A DNA stretch of 64,000 nt. It comes from Gammaproteobacteria bacterium (GTDB taxonomy: Bacteria > Pseudomonadota > Gammaproteobacteria > Pseudomonadales > Azotimanducaceae). The stretch covers positions 1 to 64,000 of the forward strand of contig VXPO01000155.1 in the NCBI GenBank assembly GCA_009839505.1, read 5' to 3'. Below are positions 8,354-16,859 of the stretch, piece after piece. The stretch's first letter is position 1. The number at the start of each line of letters is the position of its first letter. The notes under the pieces were generated by a model. The model was given only the letters and a program-made list of their open reading frames with translations, ran no database searches and was not told where the DNA came from. Made by a program: the position numbers and the translations under genes.

Positions 8354-10372
8354 CTAGCGCGAATCAGCTTCCAAGTTGAGCCATCGGCGCTCGTCTTCGC
8401 CGATTGAGACATCCAGCGCCGCCAGCGAGGAGCGGGTCTCGGCCAGGATCCGCGGACCGATCAGCGCGAAACACGGGAATGGCTGACCGAGAACATAGGC
8501 CAAGGCGACATTGATCGGCTCTACACCGCGCTCGCTGGCCAACTCCACCGCCCTCGCCCGTCGCTCGAAGTTGTCATCGGCGAACCAGCAGCGCTGCAAC
8601 TCGGCATCGCTCGGCTGATTGCCGAACCCGTCGTTCGCTGCCTCACGACTGGCCGCACCGATGGCGTCGAACCGCTCCGTGAAGAAACCCCGCGCCTGGC
8701 TCGACCAGGGAAACAGCGCCATCTGCTCGGCTTCCAGCCAAGCGCGCCACTCGGCATCCGAAGCGGCGATGCAGCCCGGCCACACCGGATCAACCATGCG
8801 CGCCAGGCTGAAGTTGTTGGACACAGCCGCGAACGGCGTCAAGCCCTTGGACACCGCGTAGGCATTGGCTTGTTGGACGCGCGAAAGCGACCAGTTCGAC
8901 CCGCCGAACGCCTTGATGCGTCCCGCCGAACGCTCCGCGTTGAGCACGTCCATCCACTCCGCCACGGGGACGTCCGGGTTGTCCCGGTGCAGGAAGTAGA
9001 TGTCGAGGTGGTCCGTACCAAGGCGTTCCAGGGAAACGTCGAGTTGCGGGCCTACCTGGTCCGGGAAGTTCGCCGGCGTATGAGCACCCTTGCCGATGAC
9101 AACGACATCGTCGCGGATTCCCCGATTGCGCATCCACGTACCGAGCAGCTGCTCCATGCGCCCGCCGCCGTAGATGTGGGCCGTGTCGAAGGTGTTGCCG
9201 CCGTATTCGAAGTAGTTGTCCCACATCACCGAGGCGTGGCGGATGTCCGGCTGGTTGTCGCAGCCCATCACCAGTCGCGACACCGGCTTGCGGACACCGG
9301 GAACCTCGGCCTGCGGGATCGTCCGGCGACGCACGGCAAGCGGTCGACCGTGAACCGGCGTGGTGCACCGTTCGGGCTTCTCCAGGTCGAAGAGCACACC
9401 CGCTTCCCGGCGCCAGAGATCGAGCACCCGGGCATTGCCGAGGCTGTCCTCCCAGGTCATGTGCGGCGATTCCAGGTCACCGGCGTCCATGGCTTCGGCG
9501 ACTGCGTCTATCTCGTGCACGTAAAGCGGCTTGGTCCGGCCGTCGATGGTCTCGCGCTTGCCTCGGCGGTTGAGCTCGAAGCTCCAACTGCCATCGGCAC
9601 GGGAACCCATCCACGGCGAAGCTATTCGGATGGAACCCTCCGAGCCGAACACTTCCGCCGCGTTGTCGAGGCTGAGCGAGACCGCGGTGGATATCCTCGC
9701 GATCGCCCCGGACGGAAAGTGCAGCAGTGCGGATGACCAAGCATCGACGCCCGTCTCGGAGAGTTGCGCGAAACCCGACACGGCATCGGGCTCTTCGCCG
9801 GCAACGAGCCGGGCCAAGGACACGGGATAGCAACCCACGTCCATGATGCCGCCGCCGGCCAGTTCGTTGGCATGGAGCCGGCTTTGGGGGTGGAACGGCG
9901 AAAAGAAGCCAAAGCTCATGTTCATCTGCCGCACTTCGCCGATCGCCCCGTCGCGGATCAGGTCCACCGCCTTGGCCGTTTGGGGATGCGTGCGGTACAT
10001 GAAGGCTTCCATCAGGAAGCGCTGGTGAAACGCCGCGGTCTCCACCATCGCCATGACTTCGGGGTGATTGACGCCCATGGGCTTTTCGCACAGGACGGCC
10101 TTGCCGGCCTCCAGCGCCTTGATGGTCCACTCGGCGTGCATGGGATGCGGTGTGGAGATGTAGATCACGTCGACCTTGTCGTCGTCGAGCAGCGCGTCGT
10201 AGCTGCCGTGCGAAGCGTCGGGCGCGAGTCCGTATTCCTTGGCGAAGGCGTCGGCGGCATCCTGCATTCGGCTGCCTACGGCGACCAGTTCCGACGTTTC
10301 GGAAGCCACGACGGCATCAGCCAGTTTGTGGGCGATATTCCCGGTGGCGAGAATCCCCCAACGGATGGTCAT
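8354..10372 (-). CDS. Fused Gfo/Idh/MocA oxidoreductase and aldo/keto reductase
   Basis: One 672-residue ORF joins two NAD(P)-dependent enzymes. Residues about 1-330 are Gfo/Idh/MocA-like: MTIRWGILATGNIAHKLAD is the dinucleotide-binding start, CEKPMGVNH contains the catalytic EKP motif, and GGGIMDVGCYPVS is the typical C-terminal sheet motif. Residues about 350-672 are an aldo/keto reductase with the tetrad Asp/Tyr in FDTAHIYGG, Lys in VIGKGAH and His in FLHRDNPD. No frameshift or internal stop separates them, so the fusion is real in this assembly. Such a pair could oxidise and then reduce neighbouring positions of a sugar-like substrate. The start is the ATG with a GGGGAGC Shine-Dalgarno; upstream codons are rejected as non-coding. 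Confidence 0.9.
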   Translation of the reverse strand: MTIRWGILATGNIAHKLADAVVASETSELVAVGSRMQDAADAFAKEYGLAPDASHGSYDALLDDDKVDVIYISTPHPMHAEWTIKALEAGKAVLCEKPMGVNHPEVMAMVETAAFHQRFLMEAFMYRTHPQTAKAVDLIRDGAIGEVRQMNMSFGFFSPFHPQSRLHANELAGGGIMDVGCYPVSLARLVAGEEPDAVSGFAQLSETGVDAWSSALLHFPSGAIARISTAVSLSLDNAAEVFGSEGSIRIASPWMGSRADGSWSFELNRRGKRETIDGRTKPLYVHEIDAVAEAMDAGDLESPHMTWEDSLGNARVLDLWRREAGVLFDLEKPERCTTPVHGRPLAVRRRTIPQAEVPGVRKPVSRLVMGCDNQPDIRHASVMWDNYFEYGGNTFDTAHIYGGGRMEQLLGTWMRNRGIRDDVVVIGKGAHTPANFPDQVGPQLDVSLERLGTDHLDIYFLHRDNPDVPVAEWMDVLNAERSAGRIKAFGGSNWSLSRVQQANAYAVSKGLTPFAAVSNNFSLARMVDPVWPGCIAASDAEWRAWLEAEQMALFPWSSQARGFFTERFDAIGAASREAANDGFGNQPSDAELQRCWFADDNFERRARAVELASERGVEPINVALAYVLGQPFPCFALIGPRILAETRSSLAALDVSIGEDERRWLNLEADSR

Positions 10373-10508
10373 GTGCCGCTCCCCCTGCCCAAAGGACGGC
10401 ATGATACTCCACGCTCGGCGGGAGGCCGCCTGGCCCGGCACCCGGTGTCTACCGGTGTCACGAAACGTCCATCGTGCGAGAATGAACCGGATGCCGAAGC
10501 GTAGGCCA

Positions 10509-11390
10509 ATGCTGACCCAGGCCCAGCTCGCCCAATATCGCGAGGACGGCTACGTGCTCGTTGCCGACGTGCTGGAGGACGAGACCTTGGCCGACCTGCG
10601 CCGGGTCACCGACGAAATCGTCGCCGGCGCCCGGGGCATCGAAGATCACACCAACATCCTCGACCTGGAAGCGTCGCACACCGCGGAGGCACCCCGGGTG
10701 AGGCGGATCAAACAGCCCCACCTGGCCGATCCCTTCTACCGGGAACTCGCCGCCCATGGAGGCATCATGGCGGCCCTGGAGCCGTTGATCGGCGAGAACA
10801 TCCGGCTGCGTGCCGGCGGCAAGATCAACATGAAGTCCGCCGACTACGGCTCGCCCGTGGAGTGGCACCAGGACTGGGCGTTCTATCCGCACACCAATCA
10901 GGACGTGCTGGCCGTCGGCATCCTGCTCGACGACATGGATGCCGACAACGGTCCTCTGCTCGTGCTGCCGGGCACCCACCAAGGCCCGGTGTACGATCAC
11001 CACAGCCATGGGGCGTTCTGCGGTGCCATCGACCTCGCCCGCGAGGGTCTCGATGTATCAGGGGCACGGGAGCTCTATGGCACGGCCGGATCCATCACGA
11101 TCCACCACGCCCGACTCGTCCACGGCTCGGCCATGAACAAGTCGGATCGGCAGCGGCGCGTGCTGTTCTTCGAGTACGCCGCGGCCGATGCCTGGCCCCT
11201 GGCGGGAATCGAGCACCTGAACGACCTCGAGGACTTCAATGGCCGGATGGTGCACGGGGAGCCGACGATACGGCCGCGGCTGGAGGATGTTCCGGTGAAG
11301 ATGCCGCTACCGCGGGCGCCCTACCAAGGGTCGATCTACGAGAACCAGCGGACGCTGTCGAAACAGTACTTCAAACACGCGCATCCCTGA
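10509..11390 (+). CDS. Phytanoyl-CoA dioxygenase family protein
   Basis: This 293-residue Fe(II)/2-oxoglutarate dioxygenase of the PhyH family has the facial triad HxD in VEWHQDWAF and the distal His in IHHARLVHGS. The RVLFFEYAAAD strand follows. Family members hydroxylate carbon centres of acyl-CoAs, small metabolites or natural products; the substrate is unknown here. Two in-frame ATGs six and nine codons upstream (10491, 10482) are alternative starts. It is divergent from the fused dehydrogenase at 8354 and is followed by a palindromic repeat cluster. Confidence 0.9.
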   Translation: MLTQAQLAQYREDGYVLVADVLEDETLADLRRVTDEIVAGARGIEDHTNILDLEASHTAEAPRVRRIKQPHLADPFYRELAAHGGIMAALEPLIGENIRLRAGGKINMKSADYGSPVEWHQDWAFYPHTNQDVLAVGILLDDMDADNGPLLVLPGTHQGPVYDHHSHGAFCGAIDLAREGLDVSGARELYGTAGSITIHHARLVHGSAMNKSDRQRRVLFFEYAAADAWPLAGIEHLNDLEDFNGRMVHGEPTIRPRLEDVPVKMPLPRAPYQGSIYENQRTLSKQYFKHAHP

Positions 11391-11405
11391 CGGGCGCGTT
11401 CTTCC

Positions 11406-11544
11406 GAGGAAAAGGGGACATCCACCCTTTCGAGGAAAAGGGGACATCCACCCTTTCGAGGAAAAGGGACAGCCACCCGCTGCCGCACGCCTTCTGCCGC
11501 ATAAGGTGGGTGTCCCTTTTCCGCCGCAAGGTGGATGTCCCCTC
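11406..11544. repeat. 26-bp tandem/inverted repeat cluster (REP-like)
   Basis: Three direct copies of a 26-bp unit beginning GAGGAAAAGGGGACATCCAC start at 11406, 11432 and 11458, the third with small changes. They are followed by two inverted copies at 11503-11522 and 11528-11543, so the whole block can fold into a long hairpin. It lies between convergent genes. The pattern resembles REP/BIME-type elements mobilised by REP-associated tyrosine transposases; none is encoded in the window. Confidence 0.85.
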
Positions 11545-11562
11545 TACGGCGTCTCGGCGCCG

Positions 11563-12663
11563 TTAGCCCCGGGACGGTAGGGCAACCGTGGCCGTGGCAT
11601 AGGCCGTTGGAAGTCCCGACTGGTTTTCGTTGCGGACCTGGAGTTCCACGAGGTGTTCGCCGTCGGCGACAATTTTCCTTGCAACCTCGCCGTGCAGCGT
11701 GTTGGTGTCGCCCACCACGTTGGGGTGACGGATCGAGGCGTTGAGTCTCTTCAGCGTGCCGTCGTCGCCCATCCAGTCGGTGACGATCTGACTTAGCCAG
11801 CAGACCCGCTGCGGCCCGTAGTCAAACTGACCGGGCATGTTGCGGCGCTTGGTGGCGTGCTCCTGGTCGAAGCGGCCACTGCCGCCGAGATCGGCCGAGC
11901 CTTCGGCTTCCAGGGCACCCCGGGAACTACGACCCGTTCCCAAGACACCGTGGGTGAAGAGGAAGAGTTCGGTGACCGAGTAGGTCCCCTTGGGTAGTGA
12001 GGGGATGGCCTCGCCCTCCTCCACGTCTTCCCAGTAAAGGGTCTCGGTGCCACGACGCTCGCGCTCCCAGACCAACGGGTCCGCCGGCACGACCACCGAT
12101 TCCACCGGATCTCCGCCGTCGCTCTTCGGCGTCCGGTCGTACTCCATCGTATGGCCGGTGTTCTGGTAGCGGGCCATCAGTGTCTTGATGGTCGCTACCA
12201 CTTCCTTGCGCTGGTTGGTGAACGTGACGTGGCCGGTGTTGAAGTTGATTGCGCCGATGCGCCGGCTCTGCTTGCGGACCGTCTCCCCCACCAGTTCCTC
12301 GGCGGTGATGCGGTCGCCCAGCCAGATCGGGCGGATGAAATCGATCTCCGCACCCGCGTAGTTGACCGGCAGGTACTGGGTTGAAACCCGTCGGCGATCG
12401 ATGGCGCCCGTTTCCCCTGCCACCACGCCGAGGGTGACGCCGTAGAGGAACGGGGGCGGTGCGGTGATCATGCCGAAGCGGCTCGCCGCCGCATGCGCTT
12501 CGTCACGCCAAAGCGGGTTGTAGTCGCCGACCCCGTCGCCGAAGCGGCGGATGTTGTCCAGATTGGCCTCCTTGCTCGGCCGATGCGGCAAGACCGTGCC
12601 GATCCCCTTGCGGTACTCGGACTGGAAGTCATCGATGGTTTCGATCAAATCGAGGTCTGCCAT
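11563..12663 (-). CDS. MaoC-like double-hotdog acyl dehydratase
   Basis: The 366-residue protein looks like two hotdog domains in tandem. The first holds the hydratase-like ANLDNIRRFGDGVGDYNPLW segment (FAS1-like dehydratase/MaoC N domain; Asp and His-type positions near residues 43-60). The second holds FDYGPQRVCWLSQIVTDWMG and HGEVARKIV near residues 275-345. MaoC proteins hydrate enoyl-CoA thioesters reversibly. It is the last gene of a tight minus-strand operon (kinase stop 6 bp upstream). The substrate is probably an acyl-CoA; whether the second domain is catalytic is unclear. Confidence 0.85.
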   Translation of the reverse strand: MADLDLIETIDDFQSEYRKGIGTVLPHRPSKEANLDNIRRFGDGVGDYNPLWRDEAHAAASRFGMITAPPPFLYGVTLGVVAGETGAIDRRRVSTQYLPVNYAGAEIDFIRPIWLGDRITAEELVGETVRKQSRRIGAINFNTGHVTFTNQRKEVVATIKTLMARYQNTGHTMEYDRTPKSDGGDPVESVVVPADPLVWERERRGTETLYWEDVEEGEAIPSLPKGTYSVTELFLFTHGVLGTGRSSRGALEAEGSADLGGSGRFDQEHATKRRNMPGQFDYGPQRVCWLSQIVTDWMGDDGTLKRLNASIRHPNVVGDTNTLHGEVARKIVADGEHLVELQVRNENQSGLPTAYATATVALPSRG

Positions 12664-12669
12664 GGCGGC

Positions 12670-13173
12670 TCAATCCCCCTTGGAACTGTCGCAATGCTCG
12701 AGGAGTTTAACGAAGGTGTCCTCGATGGTCGCGCCCGCCGTGTCCACGACCTCGGCCGTCCGCCAAGGCTCGTATTCCCGGTCCAGCACCTCCTGCCATG
12801 TGGGCAGCCTGAGCCCGTCGATGTCCACGACCCGCGCCTCCACACGCCGACGATGCTCCTCCACGTCGTTGCATACGAGTTCGATCTCGACCAGCCGGGT
12901 GGATGTCTCCGCCGCCAATCCGCGCCACAGGTCGCGTGTGTAGGCGATGGGATTAACGGCGTCGATGATGACCCGCATGCCCAACCGCAGGTTCTCGCCC
13001 GCAAGCGCCCGGGCCACGAGATATCCCTCGGGGCCCTCGACGTTCTGACCAGCGTCACGCATGGCCTGTTCGATCGTGTCGATGCGCAGATGGAGTGCTC
13101 CGAGAGCTTCGGCGAGACGCACCGCCAGCGTCGACTTCCCCGTTCCGGGCAAGCCGCCCAGCACGATCAGCAC
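12670..13173 (-). CDS. Small P-loop kinase-like ATPase
   Basis: This 167-residue P-loop protein has a Walker A motif GLPGTGKST at residues 7-15, LRIDTIEQAM (acceptor-binding region) and VIIDAVNP (Walker-B-like strand). The RRRVEARVVDIDG segment could be the lid. It fits the AAA_33 family of small kinases (gluconate-kinase/APS-kinase-like fold) that phosphorylate small molecules. The start is a GTG 11 bp after the stop of the PhyH-HEAT gene; the longer open frame would run antisense-like through that gene and is rejected. The MaoC gene starts 6 bp after its stop. The substrate is not known. Confidence 0.82.
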   Translation of the reverse strand: MLIVLGGLPGTGKSTLAVRLAEALGALHLRIDTIEQAMRDAGQNVEGPEGYLVARALAGENLRLGMRVIIDAVNPIAYTRDLWRGLAAETSTRLVEIELVCNDVEEHRRRVEARVVDIDGLRLPTWQEVLDREYEPWRTAEVVDTAGATIEDTFVKLLEHCDSSKGD

Positions 13174-13184
13174 TTCCGCGTCCG

Positions 13185-14636
13185 TCAGAACGGCCGGCGG
13201 TTGTCCGTGTGCGGGCACCACCGGGCGATGCGCAGGAAAGGCACCAACGCCTGCAACGCTTCCCGAGTGCCGATCCGCTCCAGCGTTTCGGCAGCGTAGG
13301 CGCTGACGTACCGATTGGTGTCGAACAACGCATCTTCCAATGGCCCGACGGTATCGGCCATCAGTTCGGGTGTGCCGCATACCGCCGCCCGGGTCAGCGA
13401 CAGCGCCGCGTCGAAACGCACTTCCGATGCCGGGTCGCTCATCGCGGCGAGTAGACCGTCGCGCGTCTCCGGCGAGGGTTCGATCAGTCCGATGGCCTCC
13501 GCGGCAGCGATGCGGACGTGAACATCGTCGTCGGACAACGCATCGAGCAACGCATCGCGGGCGTCCACGGCACCGATCTCCCCGAGGGCGAAAGCCGCGT
13601 GCTTCCTGCCCCGCGGCGTACCTTCGCGGAGCACATCGACGAGGCCAGGGAGGGCCGAGTCGCCGATTTGAACGAGACCGTGGGCGGCGTTGCGCACCAC
13701 CGCGTCCTCGCGCCAGATCTGACCGTTGTCGGCGTACCGCCGCTTGTTCTCGTGGGCAGAGGGATTCGAGTCGAGCGCGTCCAGCAAAGCACGGGTCTGG
13801 TCATGGAAACCCAACCGGTAGCCGGCGTTGATGCCGACCGATTCGTCCTCCGCGTTCAACGCCCCGATGTCCGCCTTGCCGTTGGCAGCGGGCGCCGGCT
13901 GGCCGTTGAGCCAGTTCCAGGTGGCTCGCCACACCGGTGAGAGATCGAGTTCGGGCACACGAGAAGGCTTGCGCCAACGTGCGCCGGCGACCACTCGATC
14001 AGGGGCACGCAAGCGAGCGAACTCGAACTTGAACATGTACCGATTGGCCTCGGTATGGTTCTTCATCTTGCGGTGCCAGATGTCGTAGTGGATCAGCACG
14101 AACGATCCCGCCGGCCCCGAGATGGGCACCTCGCCGCAGTATTCCTCGGGTCGTTGGTTGAGGTGCTGGCTGCCATCCATCACCGCCGTGGGTCCCTTCT
14201 CCAGTGCGGTGTCCTGGGGGAAGTACATGATCATCACCCACCACGGGCGATGGTTGCGGACGCGACGGACGTAGCCCCAATAGCTGTCCTTGTGGAAGCC
14301 CTGCTCGTCGCTGCCGGGCGGGTTCTTGTGCAGAGCCCGGTGCGGGTGCATCGAGTAGGTGTCGCCGAGCACGCTCGCCAAGGCACCTTTAACCACCGGA
14401 TCCTCGAAGAACTCGTTCAGCTCCGGAATCAGCGGCAGCAGGTTGTTGCCGAAATGGCCGATCGTCTCCGAGAGTTCGTCGAAGCGCTCGAAGATGACGC
14501 GGTGGTAGCTCTCGGGCAGGGTCGAACGAAGCGCGAGAAAACCGCGCGCGAGGAATTCGCGAAGCTGCACGCCCGTGAGCGGAACAGCCGCACGATTCGC
14601 GTTGTGGTGCCGGGCTTCGATGGGATAGGCGCGCAT
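13185..14636 (-). CDS. PhyH dioxygenase fused to C-terminal HEAT repeats
   Basis: The 483-residue protein has a PhyH-type Fe(II)/2OG dioxygenase domain in about residues 1-250. QGFHKDSYWG gives the HxD pair and IHYDIWHRKM the distal His. HEAT-type alpha-helical repeats follow in about residues 290-475, including VRNAAHGLVQIGDSALPGLV, KHAAFALGEIGAVDARDAL, VRIAAAEAIGLIEPS and VRFDAALSLTRAAV. HEAT repeats normally serve for protein binding, so this enzyme may act on or with a protein partner. It sits third in the operon cupin-TPR-PhyH/HEAT-kinase-MaoC, with the TPR stop 7 bp upstream. The ATG chosen (MRAYPIEAR) has a weak GAG Shine-Dalgarno. Confidence 0.88.
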   Translation of the reverse strand: MRAYPIEARHHNANRAAVPLTGVQLREFLARGFLALRSTLPESYHRVIFERFDELSETIGHFGNNLLPLIPELNEFFEDPVVKGALASVLGDTYSMHPHRALHKNPPGSDEQGFHKDSYWGYVRRVRNHRPWWVMIMYFPQDTALEKGPTAVMDGSQHLNQRPEEYCGEVPISGPAGSFVLIHYDIWHRKMKNHTEANRYMFKFEFARLRAPDRVVAGARWRKPSRVPELDLSPVWRATWNWLNGQPAPAANGKADIGALNAEDESVGINAGYRLGFHDQTRALLDALDSNPSAHENKRRYADNGQIWREDAVVRNAAHGLVQIGDSALPGLVDVLREGTPRGRKHAAFALGEIGAVDARDALLDALSDDDVHVRIAAAEAIGLIEPSPETRDGLLAAMSDPASEVRFDAALSLTRAAVCGTPELMADTVGPLEDALFDTNRYVSAYAAETLERIGTREALQALVPFLRIARWCPHTDNRRPF

Positions 14637-14643
14637 TGGTCGC

Positions 14644-15192
14644 TCAGTGTACCGTCGGCTGCGCACGACGGCGAAGCATCGTCACCAGTTGGCTGACGTC
14701 TTCGAGTCCAGGGTCAATGGCCAGGACGCGCTCGAATGCCAGCAGGGCGGAGCCGATGTCGCCGTGACCGAGGCAGATCTGGCCGAATCCGCTCAACGCG
14801 CCGAAGTGGCGCGGCTCCCGCTCCAACGTTCGGGCGATGTCGTCCAAGCTCTCCGCGTAACGGTCTTCGACGAAGTGCAGGGTGGCGCGCTTGTTCCACG
14901 CCTCGGCCCAGTTCGGCCAGCGCACGATCATGCCGTCGAGAATCTCGCCGACATCGCCGAGTTCCCCCGATTCGAACGCCTCGACCACGTCGCGCATCGC
15001 CCGGGTCGCTTCGACATCCTCGTGGGAGCACCAGATGGACCAGATCCGCTGGGTAGTCTTCAGGCGTTCCCGGGTCTCACGCACGGCTTGGAGCTTGGCA
15101 AACAACGCATCGAGTTCGGGTGTGTCTGTCGGCAAGTCGGAATTCATCGCGGCGAGTGCCAAGTCAATGCGCGAACCTACCGGGTCAAACAT
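14644..15192 (-). CDS. TPR-like protein
   Basis: The 182-residue protein has tetratricopeptide-like helices in its second half: GEILDGMIVRWPNWAEAWNK, LHFVEDRYAESLDDIARTLE, RHFGALSGFGQICLGHGDIG and ALLAFERVLAIDPGLEDV. The N-terminal half is charged and helical without a recognised domain, and there is no signal peptide. Its start is the ATG two bases after the cupin stop, which suggests translational coupling; a TTG six codons upstream and an ATG fifteen codons in are alternatives. It probably acts as an adaptor for neighbouring operon products. Confidence 0.8.
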   Translation of the reverse strand: MFDPVGSRIDLALAAMNSDLPTDTPELDALFAKLQAVRETRERLKTTQRIWSIWCSHEDVEATRAMRDVVEAFESGELGDVGEILDGMIVRWPNWAEAWNKRATLHFVEDRYAESLDDIARTLEREPRHFGALSGFGQICLGHGDIGSALLAFERVLAIDPGLEDVSQLVTMLRRRAQPTVH

Positions 15193-15194
15193 GC

Positions 15195-15590
15195 CTATGC
15201 CACCCGCCAAGCGTCGAGATCGAGGTCAACCGGAAGCGGTATGAACACCATGCGCACCGGTCCTTCGATCACCTCGCTGGTGTGGCCCTTGCCGTCGACG
15301 TCATCGGGCAGAAAGGGTTCGCCGGGTCCCCAGCGGCGTTTCTGGCCGTCGGTGGTCCCGATCTCCCAGATTCCCTGCATCATCACGCACAGCTGTCGGC
15401 GCGGGGCGTTGTGCCAGTCCTGGAATGCGCCGACGGGCGCCTCGAAGATCCGCACGGCCGGCGAGACGAACGACGCGCTCATTCGCAACGCGTTGCCCCA
15501 GGCATCGGGCGACACGACAGAGACTGGAATATCAACCTCGTCGAAGGCGGACCCGCCGTCGGACGTCGTGTAGAAACGCGTCACGCGCAC
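15195..15590 (-). CDS. Cupin-domain protein
   Basis: This 131-residue single-domain protein has cupin-like beta-barrel features: FQDWHNAPRRQLCVMMQGIWEI corresponds to cupin motif 1 (with a His, few of the usual ligands) and GEPFLPDDVDGKGHTSEV to motif 2 with a His. It starts at a GTG and is the first gene of the minus-strand operon that continues to 11563. It could be a small-molecule sensor or isomerase/dioxygenase; the reduced set of metal ligands makes a binding role as likely as catalysis. Confidence 0.78.
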   Translation of the reverse strand: MRVTRFYTTSDGGSAFDEVDIPVSVVSPDAWGNALRMSASFVSPAVRIFEAPVGAFQDWHNAPRRQLCVMMQGIWEIGTTDGQKRRWGPGEPFLPDDVDGKGHTSEVIEGPVRMVFIPLPVDLDLDAWRVA

Positions 15591-15710
15591 ACTTAGCTCG
15601 CATCCATAGTCGGTGAACCGAGTCTACACGCCCTTCCGCCACCGCCCATTCCGCATCACCTACCAATGGGCGACAATGCTATGGAAACCGAGTCTCGGAG
15701 AGAGGGGAAC

Positions 15711-16715
15711 ATGCCAGAACCGCGCACCGCCGAATGGTACGCGGCGGTCCAGGAAGAGATCGTCGAGCCCGAACGGCCCATCATCGACGCGCACCACCAC
15801 CTCTGGGAAACCACGTCGATGTGGGGCACCTACGTGTTGGAGGACCTGTGGGCCGACACCGAGTCCGGCCACAACATCGAAAAGACCGTGTTCATCGACT
15901 GCCGCTCCGGCTATCGACCGGACGGCCCCGAGCGCCTGCGCCCCATCGGCGAGACCGAGTTCATCGCTTCGGTCGCCGCCGAGAGCGCCAAGCGGGAGGG
16001 TGCGGCCACCATCGCGGGAATCGTCAGCCACGCCAACCTGCTCCTCGGCGATGCCGTGGAGGAAGTCCTGGCGGCGCACGAGGAAGCCGGCAACGGGCTG
16101 TTCCGGGGCATCCGCCACGCCGGTCCCCACGACACCACCGGCACGCTCACCAACACCGGTCGGGGCCAGCCCTGCCCCTACGGCGACGACGCCTTCCGCA
16201 CCGGCATGCGCAAACTGGGCCAACTCGGTTATACCTACGACACGTGGCACTTCTACCACCAGAACCGCGACTACCTGGCGCTGGCACGGGCGGTCCCCGA
16301 CACGACGATGATCCTCGACCACTTCGGCACGCCGTTGGGCGTCGGTGCCTACGCCGGCCGGCAGGAGGAGATCTTCGCGCAGTGGAAGGAGGACATGGCC
16401 GCCATCGCCGAGTGTCCCAACGTCGTCGCCAAGCTCGGTGGGCTAGCCATGCCGGACAACGGTTTCGGCTGGGACAGGCGCGACCTGCCGCCGACATCCG
16501 ACGAGTTCGTCGAGGCCCAGCGGCGCTACTACCTGCACACCATCGACTGTTTCGGGCCGGACCGCTGCATGTTCGAGAGCAATTTCCCAGTCGACAGGCT
16601 GTCGATCTCCTACCACGTCATGTGGAACGGCATGAAGAAGATGGTGGCCGACTTCAGCGAAGACGAAAAGCACGCGATGTTCTACGCCACGGCCGCCCGG
16701 GTGTATCGGCTGTAG
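15711..16715 (+). CDS. Amidohydrolase (PDC-lactonase-like TIM barrel)
   Basis: This 334-residue metal-dependent hydrolase belongs to the amidohydrolase-2/COG3618 group. IIDAHHHLWE near residues 24-33 supplies the HxH pair, MILDHFGTPLG supplies a His/Asp position, and CMFESNFPVDRLSIS is the C-terminal metal-ligand Asp block. Relatives hydrolyse lactones (2-pyrone-4,6-dicarboxylate lactonase, fucono-lactonase) or decarboxylate aromatic acids. A strong purine-rich ribosome site (AGAGAGGGG) precedes the ATG of MPEPRT; earlier ATGs lack this. It is divergent from the cupin operon. Confidence 0.9.
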   Translation: MPEPRTAEWYAAVQEEIVEPERPIIDAHHHLWETTSMWGTYVLEDLWADTESGHNIEKTVFIDCRSGYRPDGPERLRPIGETEFIASVAAESAKREGAATIAGIVSHANLLLGDAVEEVLAAHEEAGNGLFRGIRHAGPHDTTGTLTNTGRGQPCPYGDDAFRTGMRKLGQLGYTYDTWHFYHQNRDYLALARAVPDTTMILDHFGTPLGVGAYAGRQEEIFAQWKEDMAAIAECPNVVAKLGGLAMPDNGFGWDRRDLPPTSDEFVEAQRRYYLHTIDCFGPDRCMFESNFPVDRLSISYHVMWNGMKKMVADFSEDEKHAMFYATAARVYRL

Positions 16716-16824
16716 GTCGGGGCTCGTCGGCGCGATGGGCCGCAACCGTGCAACCGACGCGCAGCCGCCCATCTCCCGTCATGTCCGAAGTCTGGCGCTT
16801 GAGAGCGGTGCCCCGTCTCGCGGG

Positions 16825-16830
16825 TATACT
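16825..16830 (+). promoter_or_regulatory. Probable -10 box before PhyH/CoA-transferase operon
   Basis: TATACT lies 30 bp upstream of the GTG start at 16860 in an otherwise GC-rich 144-bp gap. A clear -35 at ideal spacing is not evident (TTGAGA lies 20 bp upstream of it), so this is only a candidate sigma-70 element. Confidence 0.35.
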
Positions 16831-16859
16831 CCCCTGTTGCGCTTGGAGGGAGCCCCGAC

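Noticed and set aside
11406..11478. Three equally spaced 26-bp repeats considered as a CRISPR array
   Set aside because: The copies are contiguous with no spacers, inverted copies follow, and there are no cas genes.
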